From Plebeiibacterium marinum (lineage in GTDB: Bacteria > Bacteroidota > Bacteroidia > Bacteroidales > Marinilabiliaceae), in contig NZ_JAPDPI010000022.1 of NCBI RefSeq assembly GCF_026013615.1, forward strand, positions 1 through 64,000: DNA of 64,000 nt, written 5' to 3'. Shown in pieces: positions 9,901 through 18,821 of the stretch. The notes under the pieces were generated by a model. The model had not been told where the DNA came from. It saw only the letters and a list, made by a program, of their open reading frames with translations, and ran no database searches. Within the stretch, counting starts at the first letter, position 1; the number at the start of each line of letters is the position of its first letter. The translations under genes were made by a program, and so were the position numbers.

Positions 9901-11945
9901 CCAATGATTTTGCAGTGTGCTCTCCTAAAGAAGTAACTTTTATTAATCATACATTAGATATAGAAAAATCGTACTGGAGTTTTGGGGATGGTGATCTTCT
10001 GTCTGTTGATGGTAATCAATCTGTAGTGCATATATATGAAAACGGGGGTATGGTTCCGGAGGACTTTAAAATACGATTGGTTGTTGAAAATAGTTTTGGC
10101 TGCCAGGATTCGATGGACGGTTTTACAACTGTTAATCCTGTAGTTGTGGCAAAAATATCTGATGGACTCACGGCATGTTCTCCATACGAAGCTCAATTTA
10201 CAAACCATTCGGTTGGTAGTATTAATTACTTGTGGGATTTTGATGATGGTAATACATCAAATAATGTTCAGGGGCAAAATGTTTTTGAAAATCCGGGTGA
10301 TGTGCCAATGGACTTTGATGTGAGTATGGTTGCTACGTCTGCTTATGGCTGTAGCGATACAGCGCATACGGTAATGACGATCCTGCCTTCACCGGATACT
10401 TATTTTGAACCCAATGATTTTTCTGTTTGTTCACCCAAACTGGTTGAGTTTACCAATTATACAGAGAATATTGATCAGTCTTTCTGGACTTTCGGGGATG
10501 GGGGTATGGCTATTGTGGAAGGCAATCAGGGTGTTGAACATACGTATTACAATGAGAAATATACCCCGTTGGATTATAGGATCAGACTGGTGACAGAGAA
10601 TAGTTTTGGGTGCCGGGACTCAATGGATGGTTATACTAGTGTGAACCCAAATGTGGAGGCTGTGGTTTCTGGGGGAGGCCAGGGGTGTTCTCCTTTGGAG
10701 GTTAGTCTGGGAAACAATTCAATCGGGGCAAGTAAGTTTATTTGGGACTATGGCGATGGAAATACTTCTGGTGACTACCTGGGCTTAAATGTATTTGTTA
10801 ATGAGAGTGCTGAGGATAAAGAATTTGAGGTGTCATTGATTGCAGAGTCAGTTTACGGTTGCCTTGATACGGCTTATGCAACGGTGAATGTTTATGCTAC
10901 GCCGGTTGCTGATTTTTCTGTTACGCCCGATTACCAACAGATGCCGGAATCTACGGTTGAGCTATCTAATCTGACCATGGGTGATCAATGGACTTATGAA
11001 TGGAATTTTGGGGATGGGGATGCTTTTAGTGGCAAAGATCCGGTTAGTCATAAGTATATAAATTCAGGAGAGTTTGATATTACATTGAAAGCGTATAATG
11101 GTCAGTGTGAGAATATAATTGAGAAAAGGATAGAGATTCTTCCTAATATACCAACGGTGGATTATGGTCCGGCGAGCCAGGGTTGTCCTTCGTTAACGGT
11201 TGAATTTTACAGTGAGGCTGTTGATGTGGAAACTTTCCTCTGGGAATTTGGGGATGGAAGTGTTTCGTCGCAAGCTAATCCGGTACATACTTATTATTCC
11301 TCTGGAGAGTATCAGGTGAGGCTTACTGTTGTGGGACCCGGGGGGCAAGTGGTTAAGGATGATCTTGTGATTCAGGTGTATCCACAGCCAACTGCTTTCT
11401 TTGAGGCGTTCCCTAAAGTGGTTACAGTGCCAGGTCAGAGCGTTACGTTTGCTAATAAGTCTGTGGGAGCAGATGCTTATGTTTGGGATTTTGGTGATGG
11501 TACGGTGTCTACTGCGGTTAGTCCCGAATATGAATACCAGGCAAAGGGTAATTATAATGTGTCTTTGGAGGTGGAGAATGAGTTTGGTTGTAAGGATGTG
11601 TTTGAATTGAACGAGCCTATTATTGCAGAAGAAGGTGGAGATATTGATTTTCCTAATGCCTTTACGCCTAATCCTTCAGGTGAAAATAGTGGGGAGTATG
11701 TGTTTGGAGATAAAAACAATTATGTGTTCTATCCTGTGGTTCAGGAAGGGATTGTAGAGTATAAAATGCAGATATTCTCCCGTTGGGGACAGTTGATATT
11801 TGAGAGTGATGATGTAAATGTGGGATGGAACGGTTATCATAAAGGGAGTTTGTGTGCACAGGGTGTATATATATGGAAGGTGACGTGTAGGTTTGGTACC
11901 GGTCAGGTGAAAGTATATACAGGAGATGTAACATTAATAAGGTAA
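6999..11945 (+). CDS. Giant PKD-domain surface protein with T9SS type-B (gliding motility-associated) C-terminal domain
   Basis: Many 'YxWDFGDG' PKD motifs; C-terminus 'FPNAFTPNPSGENS...MQIFSRWGQLIFES...GWNGYHKGSLCAQGVYIWKV'. Confidence 0.9.
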   Translation: MKIQHNTTIHLVLFLFLTSLLPSKVLSQDCSYLSKANDIVPNGKCAPVDVVWVVTYRGVNNQGASVQIQYDWDDGNPVEVIDASNPGVDPKEWQATHAHTYPNTGDLCNYHPRATLVVNGVVCTSSVQEQIVTVWDTDDRNGGELAIDPQVYPICVGNGATFHFTDNSQWNCTPPDENDVINNEDRWIQWIYGTGGTTIVDAEVGGVVRTYPFAGSIDHVPGPIEGPIAPYNTTMDITIPDHHPVGAFFEVTLRNWNVCNPYDENLTDGLPPADPLNGDYPPVTTTAMALIVPLPKANINAVPDVCVSDAAFMLIAADGGGQWSGPGITDAWSGMFDPGTAGPGTHTITYNITDGNGCSDVGQVDINVLAGPQAGILQGGTTSLCPGISLSLDGNPTGGVSPYTHLWKGDIAPLNDISVVDPVFSTNTVSSYELIYRVEDNNGCFDEDTLDLTVEEVSISFANTALELCKGDVVTMAPSPGGGSGNYVFHQWTGARVDKLSDVNIQNPQFSADEVGTFVYTYTVRDADGCEDSDDITVVVYDQPVANAGIDIDQCGLQTSLAAVPSVGNGFWKVVNGSGVLTFSDFSAPDAIVVSDVYGSYDLRWVEDNNSCSDSADITVSFTEVPNPSVMADKDTCGLSMKLVAYPHIGVGQWIKSSGPGSVVFDDVANDTTNVLVDAAGAYEFTYFEDNGNGCVGDATVSITFYRVPEANITPPPAIHCTPFELQFENLSVNADSYYWDFGNGNISVEESPVQVFSNNTPNPVTYDIMLIANTVDGCSDTIDASIEIAPAPVSYFEMDNSIGCSPLETDFTNKSQGATFYEWDFGDGADSETSEHVSHVFNNKEVYTQSFGVQLVVKNDYNCTDTSRLYTTVYPLQDFNLVAEPDSGCSPLKVSFVADAGAFKYEWDLGDGNLNQGIHLYTKVFTNDTKGKERHSVTLYSTSVYGCVDTTETEVVVLPSPGANFEPNDFAVCSPKEVTFINHTLDIEKSYWSFGDGDLLSVDGNQSVVHIYENGGMVPEDFKIRLVVENSFGCQDSMDGFTTVNPVVVAKISDGLTACSPYEAQFTNHSVGSINYLWDFDDGNTSNNVQGQNVFENPGDVPMDFDVSMVATSAYGCSDTAHTVMTILPSPDTYFEPNDFSVCSPKLVEFTNYTENIDQSFWTFGDGGMAIVEGNQGVEHTYYNEKYTPLDYRIRLVTENSFGCRDSMDGYTSVNPNVEAVVSGGGQGCSPLEVSLGNNSIGASKFIWDYGDGNTSGDYLGLNVFVNESAEDKEFEVSLIAESVYGCLDTAYATVNVYATPVADFSVTPDYQQMPESTVELSNLTMGDQWTYEWNFGDGDAFSGKDPVSHKYINSGEFDITLKAYNGQCENIIEKRIEILPNIPTVDYGPASQGCPSLTVEFYSEAVDVETFLWEFGDGSVSSQANPVHTYYSSGEYQVRLTVVGPGGQVVKDDLVIQVYPQPTAFFEAFPKVVTVPGQSVTFANKSVGADAYVWDFGDGTVSTAVSPEYEYQAKGNYNVSLEVENEFGCKDVFELNEPIIAEEGGDIDFPNAFTPNPSGENSGEYVFGDKNNYVFYPVVQEGIVEYKMQIFSRWGQLIFESDDVNVGWNGYHKGSLCAQGVYIWKVTCRFGTGQVKVYTGDVTLIR

Positions 11946-11952
11946 CAGGGAA

Positions 11953-13014
11953 ATGACAGCAATAAGGAATATCATATTTGTAGTGTTGGTTTTGTCATGT
12001 ACCGTGATGGAAGCTCAGGATCCTCATTTTTCTCAGTTTTATGCCAATCCATTGTATATGAGTCCATCATTGGCAGGTTCAACTGATGGAGGGAGATTGG
12101 TGGCCAATTACAGGAATCAGTGGCCGGGTGTGCAAACTGCTTATGAAACTTATTCGGTTTCGTTTGATAACTTCTTTCATTCTATCAATAGTGGGATTGG
12201 TTTTTTGTTGTATCAGGATGTGGCTGGTTCTGCAGGGTTAACGAGTAATTTGTTGGGATTTCAGTATAGTTATAATTTGATGTTGAATGATGAATGGCAG
12301 GTAATTCCCGGTCTGCAGTTTAGTTATGGGAGTAAATCCATTAACTTTAGCAAGCTTAATTTTGGTGATGAGATGATTGGGGGTGGCGGGTCTGGCTCGT
12401 GGCAGCGATTAAATAATGAAAAAACCAACTATATCGATTTTGCGTCTTCGGTATTTTTGTACAGTTCTAAATATTGGTTTGGATTGACTTTGGATCATAT
12501 GGCTCAACCAAATTATACCTTTTTGAATGAAGAGATGAAGATGGCTTTGAAGTATGTTTTTTTTGGGGGAATGAATATCTGGACCGAAAAAAGCAGGATG
12601 AAAGGTGTTAACAGGTCGTTTTCGTTAAGTTATCGTATTCAAAAACAACTCAAAAATACGCAGTCTGATCTGGGGGTGTATTGGCATAATGATCCTCTTG
12701 AGATTGGAGTGTGGTACCGGGGTGTTCCTTTTATTTCTACAGATGGGGCATCCAATGTAAACCAGGATGCTATAGTGGCTTTGCTTTCGTATAATTATGG
12801 CCCTTTTAGGGTGGGATATAGTTATGATGTTTCCATATCGGGATTGGGGTGGAATGCGCAAGGAGCCCATGAGTTGTCCCTTATCTTTGAATTTAATCAG
12901 CGTAATTTAAGGTTGAATGGTAAACGGCCGGCATTACCTTGTTCTGAATCAGCTAATCCTTTGTCTAGTACTTCAAGAAGTAAGTATAAGAAAAAAAGGA
13001 GACGGATTTTTTAG
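11953..13014 (+). CDS. PorP/SprF family type IX secretion system membrane protein
   Basis: 'QDPHFSQFYANPLYMSPSLAGS...RLVANYRNQWPG' signature; directly downstream of the type-B CTD protein. Confidence 0.93.
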   Translation: MTAIRNIIFVVLVLSCTVMEAQDPHFSQFYANPLYMSPSLAGSTDGGRLVANYRNQWPGVQTAYETYSVSFDNFFHSINSGIGFLLYQDVAGSAGLTSNLLGFQYSYNLMLNDEWQVIPGLQFSYGSKSINFSKLNFGDEMIGGGGSGSWQRLNNEKTNYIDFASSVFLYSSKYWFGLTLDHMAQPNYTFLNEEMKMALKYVFFGGMNIWTEKSRMKGVNRSFSLSYRIQKQLKNTQSDLGVYWHNDPLEIGVWYRGVPFISTDGASNVNQDAIVALLSYNYGPFRVGYSYDVSISGLGWNAQGAHELSLIFEFNQRNLRLNGKRPALPCSESANPLSSTSRSKYKKKRRRIF

Positions 13015-13186
13015 GATAACGGGAGTGGGTTGGTTATTGTTTTCTCTCAATGTAGCGTTTGATTATGGCTGTCAGTTTTATTTTTCTCCCAAAGTAATGC
13101 ATTATTGAGTGTGTCAGCTTTTTTTTCTTGTCAATGTAATACTTCATTGGCTCTGTTGGTTTTTTATTCGTGGTATTGAAGACCTA

Positions 13187-13364
13187 CATAGGGAGTATCA
13201 AGAAAACTCATGATTCCTGCGCTTACCCCTTTGGTTCCCCTAAAGGGGAAAACTCCAACGCACTGTGTGGAAGCAACTTCCCCTTTAGGCACTGAGGGGT
13301 GTGGGTGGGCTAACAAAAATTTTAGCAGTTTTCTTGCCAACACTGCATAGGGAGTATCAAGAAA
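13187..13364. repeat. MITE-like palindromic element (138 bp, 13199-13336) inside 19-bp direct repeats
   Basis: Direct repeat CATAGGGAGTATCAAGAAA at 13187-13205 and 13346-13364; terminal inverted repeat CAAGAAAACT/AGTTTTCTTG at 13199-13208/13327-13336; internal CCTAAAGGGGAA/TTCCCCTTTAGG at 13239-13250/13278-13289. Confidence 0.55.
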
Positions 13365-13435
13365 TTTACCAAGAAAAAAAAGGAGACTTCCTATGGAAAT
13401 CCCCTTTCTCTTAAATCAGACTAATACAAAAATAT

Positions 13436-13870
13436 TTAGGCAATTTCTACGTTTCTTGCCGGTTTTGGTTTTACTTCTTCGCGTTTTGGGAGAGTGATGT
13501 TTAGTACTCCGTTTTCATACGAAGCTGTAATTTTTCCGTCGTCAACTTTCTGTTTTGGTACAACAAAGGTTCTTGAAAAACCAGCGTAGTTAAACTCGCG
13601 TTGTGTGTATTTTTTGTCTTGCCCTTCTTTGTTTTCTTCTTTTGCAGATACGGTCAGCTTGCCATTGTTAAACTCAATGCTAAAGTTTTCCTTTTTTAAT
13701 CCTGCAGCAGCAAGTTCAATTGAATATTGCTCATTGTCTTCGTAAATATTTACGGCAGGCATGGTTTTGTTGCCACTATATAAACCATTTTGGTTCATGT
13801 GGAAATCCCCATTCATAAAATTGTTTAATAATGAATCAAAGTTGCTGTTTGTTTTTCTGATAAGTGTCAT
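13436..13870 (-). CDS. Hsp20/alpha-crystallin family small heat-shock protein
   Basis: 'MPAVNIYEDNEQYSIELAAAGLKKENFSIEFNNGKLTVSAKEE...GVLNITLPK'. Confidence 0.95.
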   Translation of the reverse strand: MTLIRKTNSNFDSLLNNFMNGDFHMNQNGLYSGNKTMPAVNIYEDNEQYSIELAAAGLKKENFSIEFNNGKLTVSAKEENKEGQDKKYTQREFNYAGFSRTFVVPKQKVDDGKITASYENGVLNITLPKREEVKPKPARNVEIA

Positions 13871-14263
13871 AATTAAATCCTCCTATTTTAAATTTTTAAT
13901 TTTTTTTCGATTGTTAATTCGGGAAGTAATATTTCAAATGAAGTGCCATCTTGTTAATTGGGACAAGAGGGCAGGAGGAGATCATTTATTAGTGTCAATA
14001 TGGCACATTGGTGTTGTTTTTAAAAGACAAAATGACAATGTTAGATTTTTGTTATCTGTAATAATGGAATTATAAGGTTGTTTATCAGGGTGAAAGGTTG
14101 ATTCTATGGGTTGGGATAGAGAGGTGGCGATTTAAAAAAGAATTCAATAATTAAGGTATTGGTAACAGATGCGTAATGATTAGGAAGTACTAAAACTGGA
14201 TATTTGTTGCAGAACAAAAAGCATATAAGATAAATTTTCCTCCCAACAATTCCTGTGTGTACC

Positions 14264-14301
14264 GGAGGTCGGTTCTTTCCTGAATTCGACCTCCTTTTTT
14301 T
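14264..14301 (+). terminator. Plus-strand intrinsic terminator with no annotated upstream plus-strand gene
   Basis: GGAGGTCG (14264-14271) / CGACCTCC (14287-14294) followed by seven T. Confidence 0.75.
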
Positions 14302-14346
14302 GTCTTATTGTTTCTGGTTTAGTTATGAGGGGGCTAGAATTTGCAA

Positions 14347-15591
14347 TTAATTTACGGTTGTAAAATATTGGTAGTTCATAAAAATTTTGACAACAAAGAT
14401 GATGCTTGATATAATCAGACCGGTAACAAAAGTGATGTATCCTACACGTAGAAATGTATATTTCTTTTTTAGTACAATGCCCAGGTAATATAAATCACGG
14501 GTTAATGTTTTGTATAGATAGTCTTTGTCGTTGAGCAGCTCTTCAATACCCCATTCAAAATCATCAAGGTTCATTTTGTAAAAGTTTCCAAAGAAAACCA
14601 GGTTGCCTCTTCTGTTAGTTACATCATCCCTCGTTAGCAAACCATGTGTGGTTCTTGGAATGGTAGATACAATAGATATTATGATGGTGGTTATACTGCT
14701 TAGTACCAGGGTTAGCGCAGGGAAAGTTAAGTAGGGGTTGTTATCTAGTTTAGGAAACAGGGTAGATAGTACTATGGATATAATAATCGCGTTAACGCTT
14801 ATTAGAGTGTTGGCTTTATCATCGGCAATCCTGCTTAAATTCAGGTGGTTTCTCAGTTCGATCCGGAACATGGTTTCCACTCCTTTGTCAGGTTTTGTTT
14901 TGTTATTTTTTTTTGCCTTTCCATTGGCCTTTTTCTTCTTGAATTTTGAAGTTTGTTCCTCAAGTTCATTAGAATTTTCAATTCCCATTCCGGAAAGCTC
15001 TAATAACCGAGCCTTGTTTTTTTCTTTGCCCTTATTGAAATTCTCGAGGGCGTAAGGCGTAAAAAAGTTGTTTTCTTCAAAAAAACTAATGCACTCGTTT
15101 ATCCATTCCTGTGGTGTTAGTTTTTTTAAGGTGTTGATTTCCTTAAACAGGTTGATAAACGGACGGGTGATGTAGCTGTCTTTTCTTAAGTGAGATAAAT
15201 CAGCATCCTTGATTATGCTCTCGTATATATCTGCAGGTTCGTGTTTTAGGTTGGTGGAAAGGATGAGCCTTGTGATAAAATCAATTTCCTTTTGTGGGAG
15301 TTGTTTTTCTTTAAGAACCCCGGAAGCAAAAGTGGCAGAAGTCTTTTCGTGACCTTTGTGGTCTTCACAAGTAGTTACATCGTGGAAAAGAGCTGCAATT
15401 TGCATTAATTCTAATTCTCTTTCAGTAATACCTTCGGTATTTGAAGAAATCTCGGTTGTAGCCTGGAATACATTTAAGGTATGATCCCAATTATGGAAAT
15501 ACATTGCAGGATTGCTGGTTTTTTCAATTTTATCCTTTGCAATTTCAATACATTCTTTAACCAAGTTGGTCAAGCTCTCTTCTGCCATCAT
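14347..15591 (-). CDS. HD-domain phosphohydrolase fused to Pycsar effector-like (DUF5706) transmembrane domain
   Basis: N-terminus 'YFHNWDHTLNVF...IAALFHDV'; C-terminus 'FRIELRNHLNLSRIADDKANTLISVNAIIISIVLSTL...LTRDLYYLGIVLKKKYTFLRVGYITFVTGLIIS'. Confidence 0.85.
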   Translation of the reverse strand: MMAEESLTNLVKECIEIAKDKIEKTSNPAMYFHNWDHTLNVFQATTEISSNTEGITERELELMQIAALFHDVTTCEDHKGHEKTSATFASGVLKEKQLPQKEIDFITRLILSTNLKHEPADIYESIIKDADLSHLRKDSYITRPFINLFKEINTLKKLTPQEWINECISFFEENNFFTPYALENFNKGKEKNKARLLELSGMGIENSNELEEQTSKFKKKKANGKAKKNNKTKPDKGVETMFRIELRNHLNLSRIADDKANTLISVNAIIISIVLSTLFPKLDNNPYLTFPALTLVLSSITTIIISIVSTIPRTTHGLLTRDDVTNRRGNLVFFGNFYKMNLDDFEWGIEELLNDKDYLYKTLTRDLYYLGIVLKKKYTFLRVGYITFVTGLIISSIIFVVKIFMNYQYFTTVN

Positions 15592-17603
15592 CTGTTCGTT
15601 TTATTATTCTGTTGATTGATAAGATCAAACATTTTTAATTGGGAGGATTTTTCGTTGCTGCCGGAAACATAAATGTTTTCTTCTCCATTGGAAATATATC
15701 TCCCTTTTAAATTGTCGGTAATTTGATAATTTATTTCCTCACATAAAAGTTTTTGGTCAGTTTCTTTAAAGACAGGAAAGGCCACTTCAATTCTCCTGTA
15801 CAGGTTGCGTGTCATCCAATCAGCAGATGCCAAATATGTTTTGGGCTTGCCGTTGTTGTAAAAATGATAAATGCGGGTGTGTTCCAGGTATTGGTCCACA
15901 ACGCTCACAACCTTTATGTTTTGTTTTTGCATCTTGCTTAAGGGGGTATAACAGCATATGCCACGAACAACCATGTTTATTTTTACTCCTGCATCGGCAG
16001 CTTTTCTTAGCCTGTCTATCATCAGTGGGTCTTCCAGGCTGTTAAGTTTAATGTTCATCTCTCCCCGGAGTCCTTTTGATGCAAATTCAATCTCGTTGTC
16101 AATAAGGCTTTCGATAGTATCCCTTAAAATAAAAGGTGCTACCAGTAGGTGCCTGAATACAGGTGTGGTCTGTTCGTTTTTTAAATATGCAAAAACTTCA
16201 TTAACGTCATTGGTATAACGGGGATCTGCTGTTAATATTCCATGATCGGCATAAATTTTTGCAGTTTTTTCATTCAGATTGCCAGTACCCAGGTAGGCAT
16301 AGGTGCGCAATTGTTTGTTTTCCAGTCTTTTTATGGAAAAGGTTTTGGCATGTACTTTTAGGTTTTTGATGCCATATTTTACTGTGGCGCCTGCTTTTTC
16401 AAGTCTTTCGCCCCAATAAATATTAGATTCTTCATCAAAACGTGCCAATACTTCGGATAGCACAAATACTTTTTTGCCATTTTGAGCTGCCAATTCCAGG
16501 GCTTCGCATACTTTTGATGCTTTGTTTACCCGGTAAAGTGTGAGGTTAATTTCTGTTACATCTTTATCTGTGGCTGCTATTGTTAATAGGTTGGTGACAT
16601 AATCAAAGCTTTGGTATGGGTAGCTTAAAAATATATCGTCCTTTTTTATTTCTTCAAAATAGTCATCCGACTTTTCAAGTCGTGGACAAGGTATTTTTTG
16701 GGGTTCCTGGCTATAAAGGTGTGCCTTGTTGCTGTAGGTAGGAAAACCAAAGAAATCGTAATAGTTGTGGTATTTTCCTCCGGGGAGCAGGCTAGCCATG
16801 TCAATATCGATCTTTCGCCGCAGGCTGTTGATGTATTTAAAAGGGATGTTTTCGTTGAATAACAGGCGGCATGGCAGACCGGTTTCCCTTTTTTTAAGAC
16901 TTTTCTTTATCTTTTTTACAATGCTTTCGTCCTGGTCTTCATCAATATAAAGCTCGGCATCCCTTGATATTTTTACAGCAAATATTTCGGCATCTTTGTG
17001 TAAGAATTTCTCAATGTTGTATTTAAAAATGTCATCGAGCTGTATGATGCGGTGTTGTTTTTCATCTTTAAAAATGGTGATAAACCTTCCCCATTTATCA
17101 TAGTCGAGTTCGAGTAAATACTGCTTGCTTTTGTGAATGCAAAATAAGTAAATGGCCTGGTTTTTAAGGTTGATGTTTGATTCATCGGTAATGTCATAAA
17201 GGGAGAACTGTCCTTGCAGGTGTTGGTCGTAATATTCCGAAACCTGTTTACGATCTTCATCACTAATGTTGTTATGAAGCAGATGGATGCCTTCCTGTGC
17301 CATTTCCGGGATCAATTCAGTATAAAAAATACTGCCTAATTGTTCTTGTTGCCGGCTTACGGTTGTATTAATTTGTTGGAGTATAAATGAAGGGCGGAAG
17401 CCGAATTTGTTTTTCTTGTCGCCCTTGTACTTCTGTTCAAATTTATGACTAGCAACCCTTACTTTATAAAATTCTTCAAGGTTGGATGAATAGATAGCAA
17501 CAAATTTTAAACGTTCCATTAATGGGATTGACTTATCGGCAATTTCCTGTAAGATTCGGGCGTTAAAACTCAGCCAGCTTAGATCCCTGTCGACATACTT
17601 CAT
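15588..17603 (-). CDS. ppk1: Polyphosphate kinase 1
   Basis: 'RDLSWLSFNARILQEIADKSIPLMERLKFVAIYSSNLEEFYKVRV', 'YQSFDYVTNLLTIAATDKDVTEINLTLYRV', 'VHAKTFSI...YAYLGTGNLNEKTAKIYADHG', 'SADWMTRNLYRRIEVAFP'. Confidence 0.97.
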   Translation of the reverse strand: MKYVDRDLSWLSFNARILQEIADKSIPLMERLKFVAIYSSNLEEFYKVRVASHKFEQKYKGDKKNKFGFRPSFILQQINTTVSRQQEQLGSIFYTELIPEMAQEGIHLLHNNISDEDRKQVSEYYDQHLQGQFSLYDITDESNINLKNQAIYLFCIHKSKQYLLELDYDKWGRFITIFKDEKQHRIIQLDDIFKYNIEKFLHKDAEIFAVKISRDAELYIDEDQDESIVKKIKKSLKKRETGLPCRLLFNENIPFKYINSLRRKIDIDMASLLPGGKYHNYYDFFGFPTYSNKAHLYSQEPQKIPCPRLEKSDDYFEEIKKDDIFLSYPYQSFDYVTNLLTIAATDKDVTEINLTLYRVNKASKVCEALELAAQNGKKVFVLSEVLARFDEESNIYWGERLEKAGATVKYGIKNLKVHAKTFSIKRLENKQLRTYAYLGTGNLNEKTAKIYADHGILTADPRYTNDVNEVFAYLKNEQTTPVFRHLLVAPFILRDTIESLIDNEIEFASKGLRGEMNIKLNSLEDPLMIDRLRKAADAGVKINMVVRGICCYTPLSKMQKQNIKVVSVVDQYLEHTRIYHFYNNGKPKTYLASADWMTRNLYRRIEVAFPVFKETDQKLLCEEINYQITDNLKGRYISNGEENIYVSGSNEKSSQLKMFDLINQQNNKTNR

Positions 17604-17885
17604 GTTTTACTTCAATTTTTGATAGGTTTTCAATCATAGACAACTGTTCTCAAAATTACATGTTGTTTTGGAATAATTAAATTTTAACCAAAATAATTTA
17701 AAGGTAATTGTCATTTATCAATTATTTTTAGTTTTGTCGATTAATCATAAAATTGTCGATGTTCATCATGCGGAAATGGATGTTTGTCCTAAAGCGGTAA
17801 CAGTGGTGTCACCCTTTCGTATGTTGTTTTGAATGAAAAGTTCATTGTTGACAGAACAGAATAAACACTAAAAACTTTTAACGTT

Positions 17886-18659
17886 ATGAAAAAGGTATCA
17901 TTATTATTTTTAATGATTGCTGTTTGCTTATGCACATTTGCTCAATCGAAGTACCAGCCTAAGGTAGTTGTATTGTTTATGGGTGAAAAAAATGCCACTT
18001 TTGATGAAAGTAAATTCCCTGACTGTAAGTTCTATTACACTCCGGGTATTACTGCAGAGGTAAAAGAGGCCAAATCTGCAACCGGTATGGGGCTTGCTGC
18101 TATGGGAATTAAAAAAGAAGGTGCTGCTTATGATATTACATATAGCGGAGCTCCGGCAGAAGCTTATTCGTTGGCTTGGAACGGAGGAATCTTTTTTGAT
18201 AAGGATGGTGTGGTTTCAGGACTTTATAAGTCGTTTAAAAACGTTGCCTTAAGCCCTAAGAAGAATATGCAGGGAGTAATTGAATTCGCTGACTATAATG
18301 CTTTTGCAAAGGATTACGTAAAAAAGAGCAAGTTGACTAAGAAAGCTAAGAAAGATCCTAAGAAACCAACAACCTTTTTTGATTACCATGGTAAAGAATT
18401 GCCTGGCGATTTTGAAGTTCAGGATGCTTCAGGTAATAAAACAACTATTAAAGATTTAGTAAAAGGTGAGAATCTGACTTTGCTTTATACTTTGTATTTA
18501 AAGCCTGATTGTGACTTTAAAGCCGGAATGGAAAGCGGTAAAGGTAAAAAAGGCAAAGAGTGGATAAATGCCAATATCAATACAGCTCAGGCCATTGCAA
18601 AATTAAAAACACTTGAGGATATTGAATATTCTATTTTTGGCCATAAGGTTGTTTGGTAG
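17886..18659 (+). CDS. Hypothetical secreted protein
   Basis: Signal peptide 'MKKVSLLFLMIAVCLCTFAQ'; Lys-rich central segment; no family recognised. Confidence 0.55.
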   Translation: MKKVSLLFLMIAVCLCTFAQSKYQPKVVVLFMGEKNATFDESKFPDCKFYYTPGITAEVKEAKSATGMGLAAMGIKKEGAAYDITYSGAPAEAYSLAWNGGIFFDKDGVVSGLYKSFKNVALSPKKNMQGVIEFADYNAFAKDYVKKSKLTKKAKKDPKKPTTFFDYHGKELPGDFEVQDASGNKTTIKDLVKGENLTLLYTLYLKPDCDFKAGMESGKGKKGKEWINANINTAQAIAKLKTLEDIEYSIFGHKVVW

Positions 18660-18696
18660 CATGTAATATTGCTTAATTCGTTAATACTATACATTT

Positions 18697-18730
18697 AAAG
18701 ACTGTTCCTTTTTGGGACGGTCTTTTTTAT
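18697..18730 (+). terminator. Intrinsic terminator
   Basis: AAAGACTGTTCC-ttttt-GGGACGGTCTTT followed by TTT. Confidence 0.8.
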
Positions 18731-18821
18731 TAGATGGAATAGTAGTAGTTGTTGCTTCTGTTCTCAGTAATTAATTTAAATTTGTTTTTGTTTCCAATTA
18801 AACTCCAAAACAAATCATACA

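Noticed and set aside
11668-11934. 88-aa minus-strand ORF
   Set aside because: Antisense to the conserved T9SS C-terminal domain.
13761-14075. 104-aa plus-strand ORF overlapping the start of hsp20
   Set aside because: Antisense to hsp20 and AT-rich intergenic DNA; no recognisable domain. The nearby orphan terminator is kept as a separate finding.
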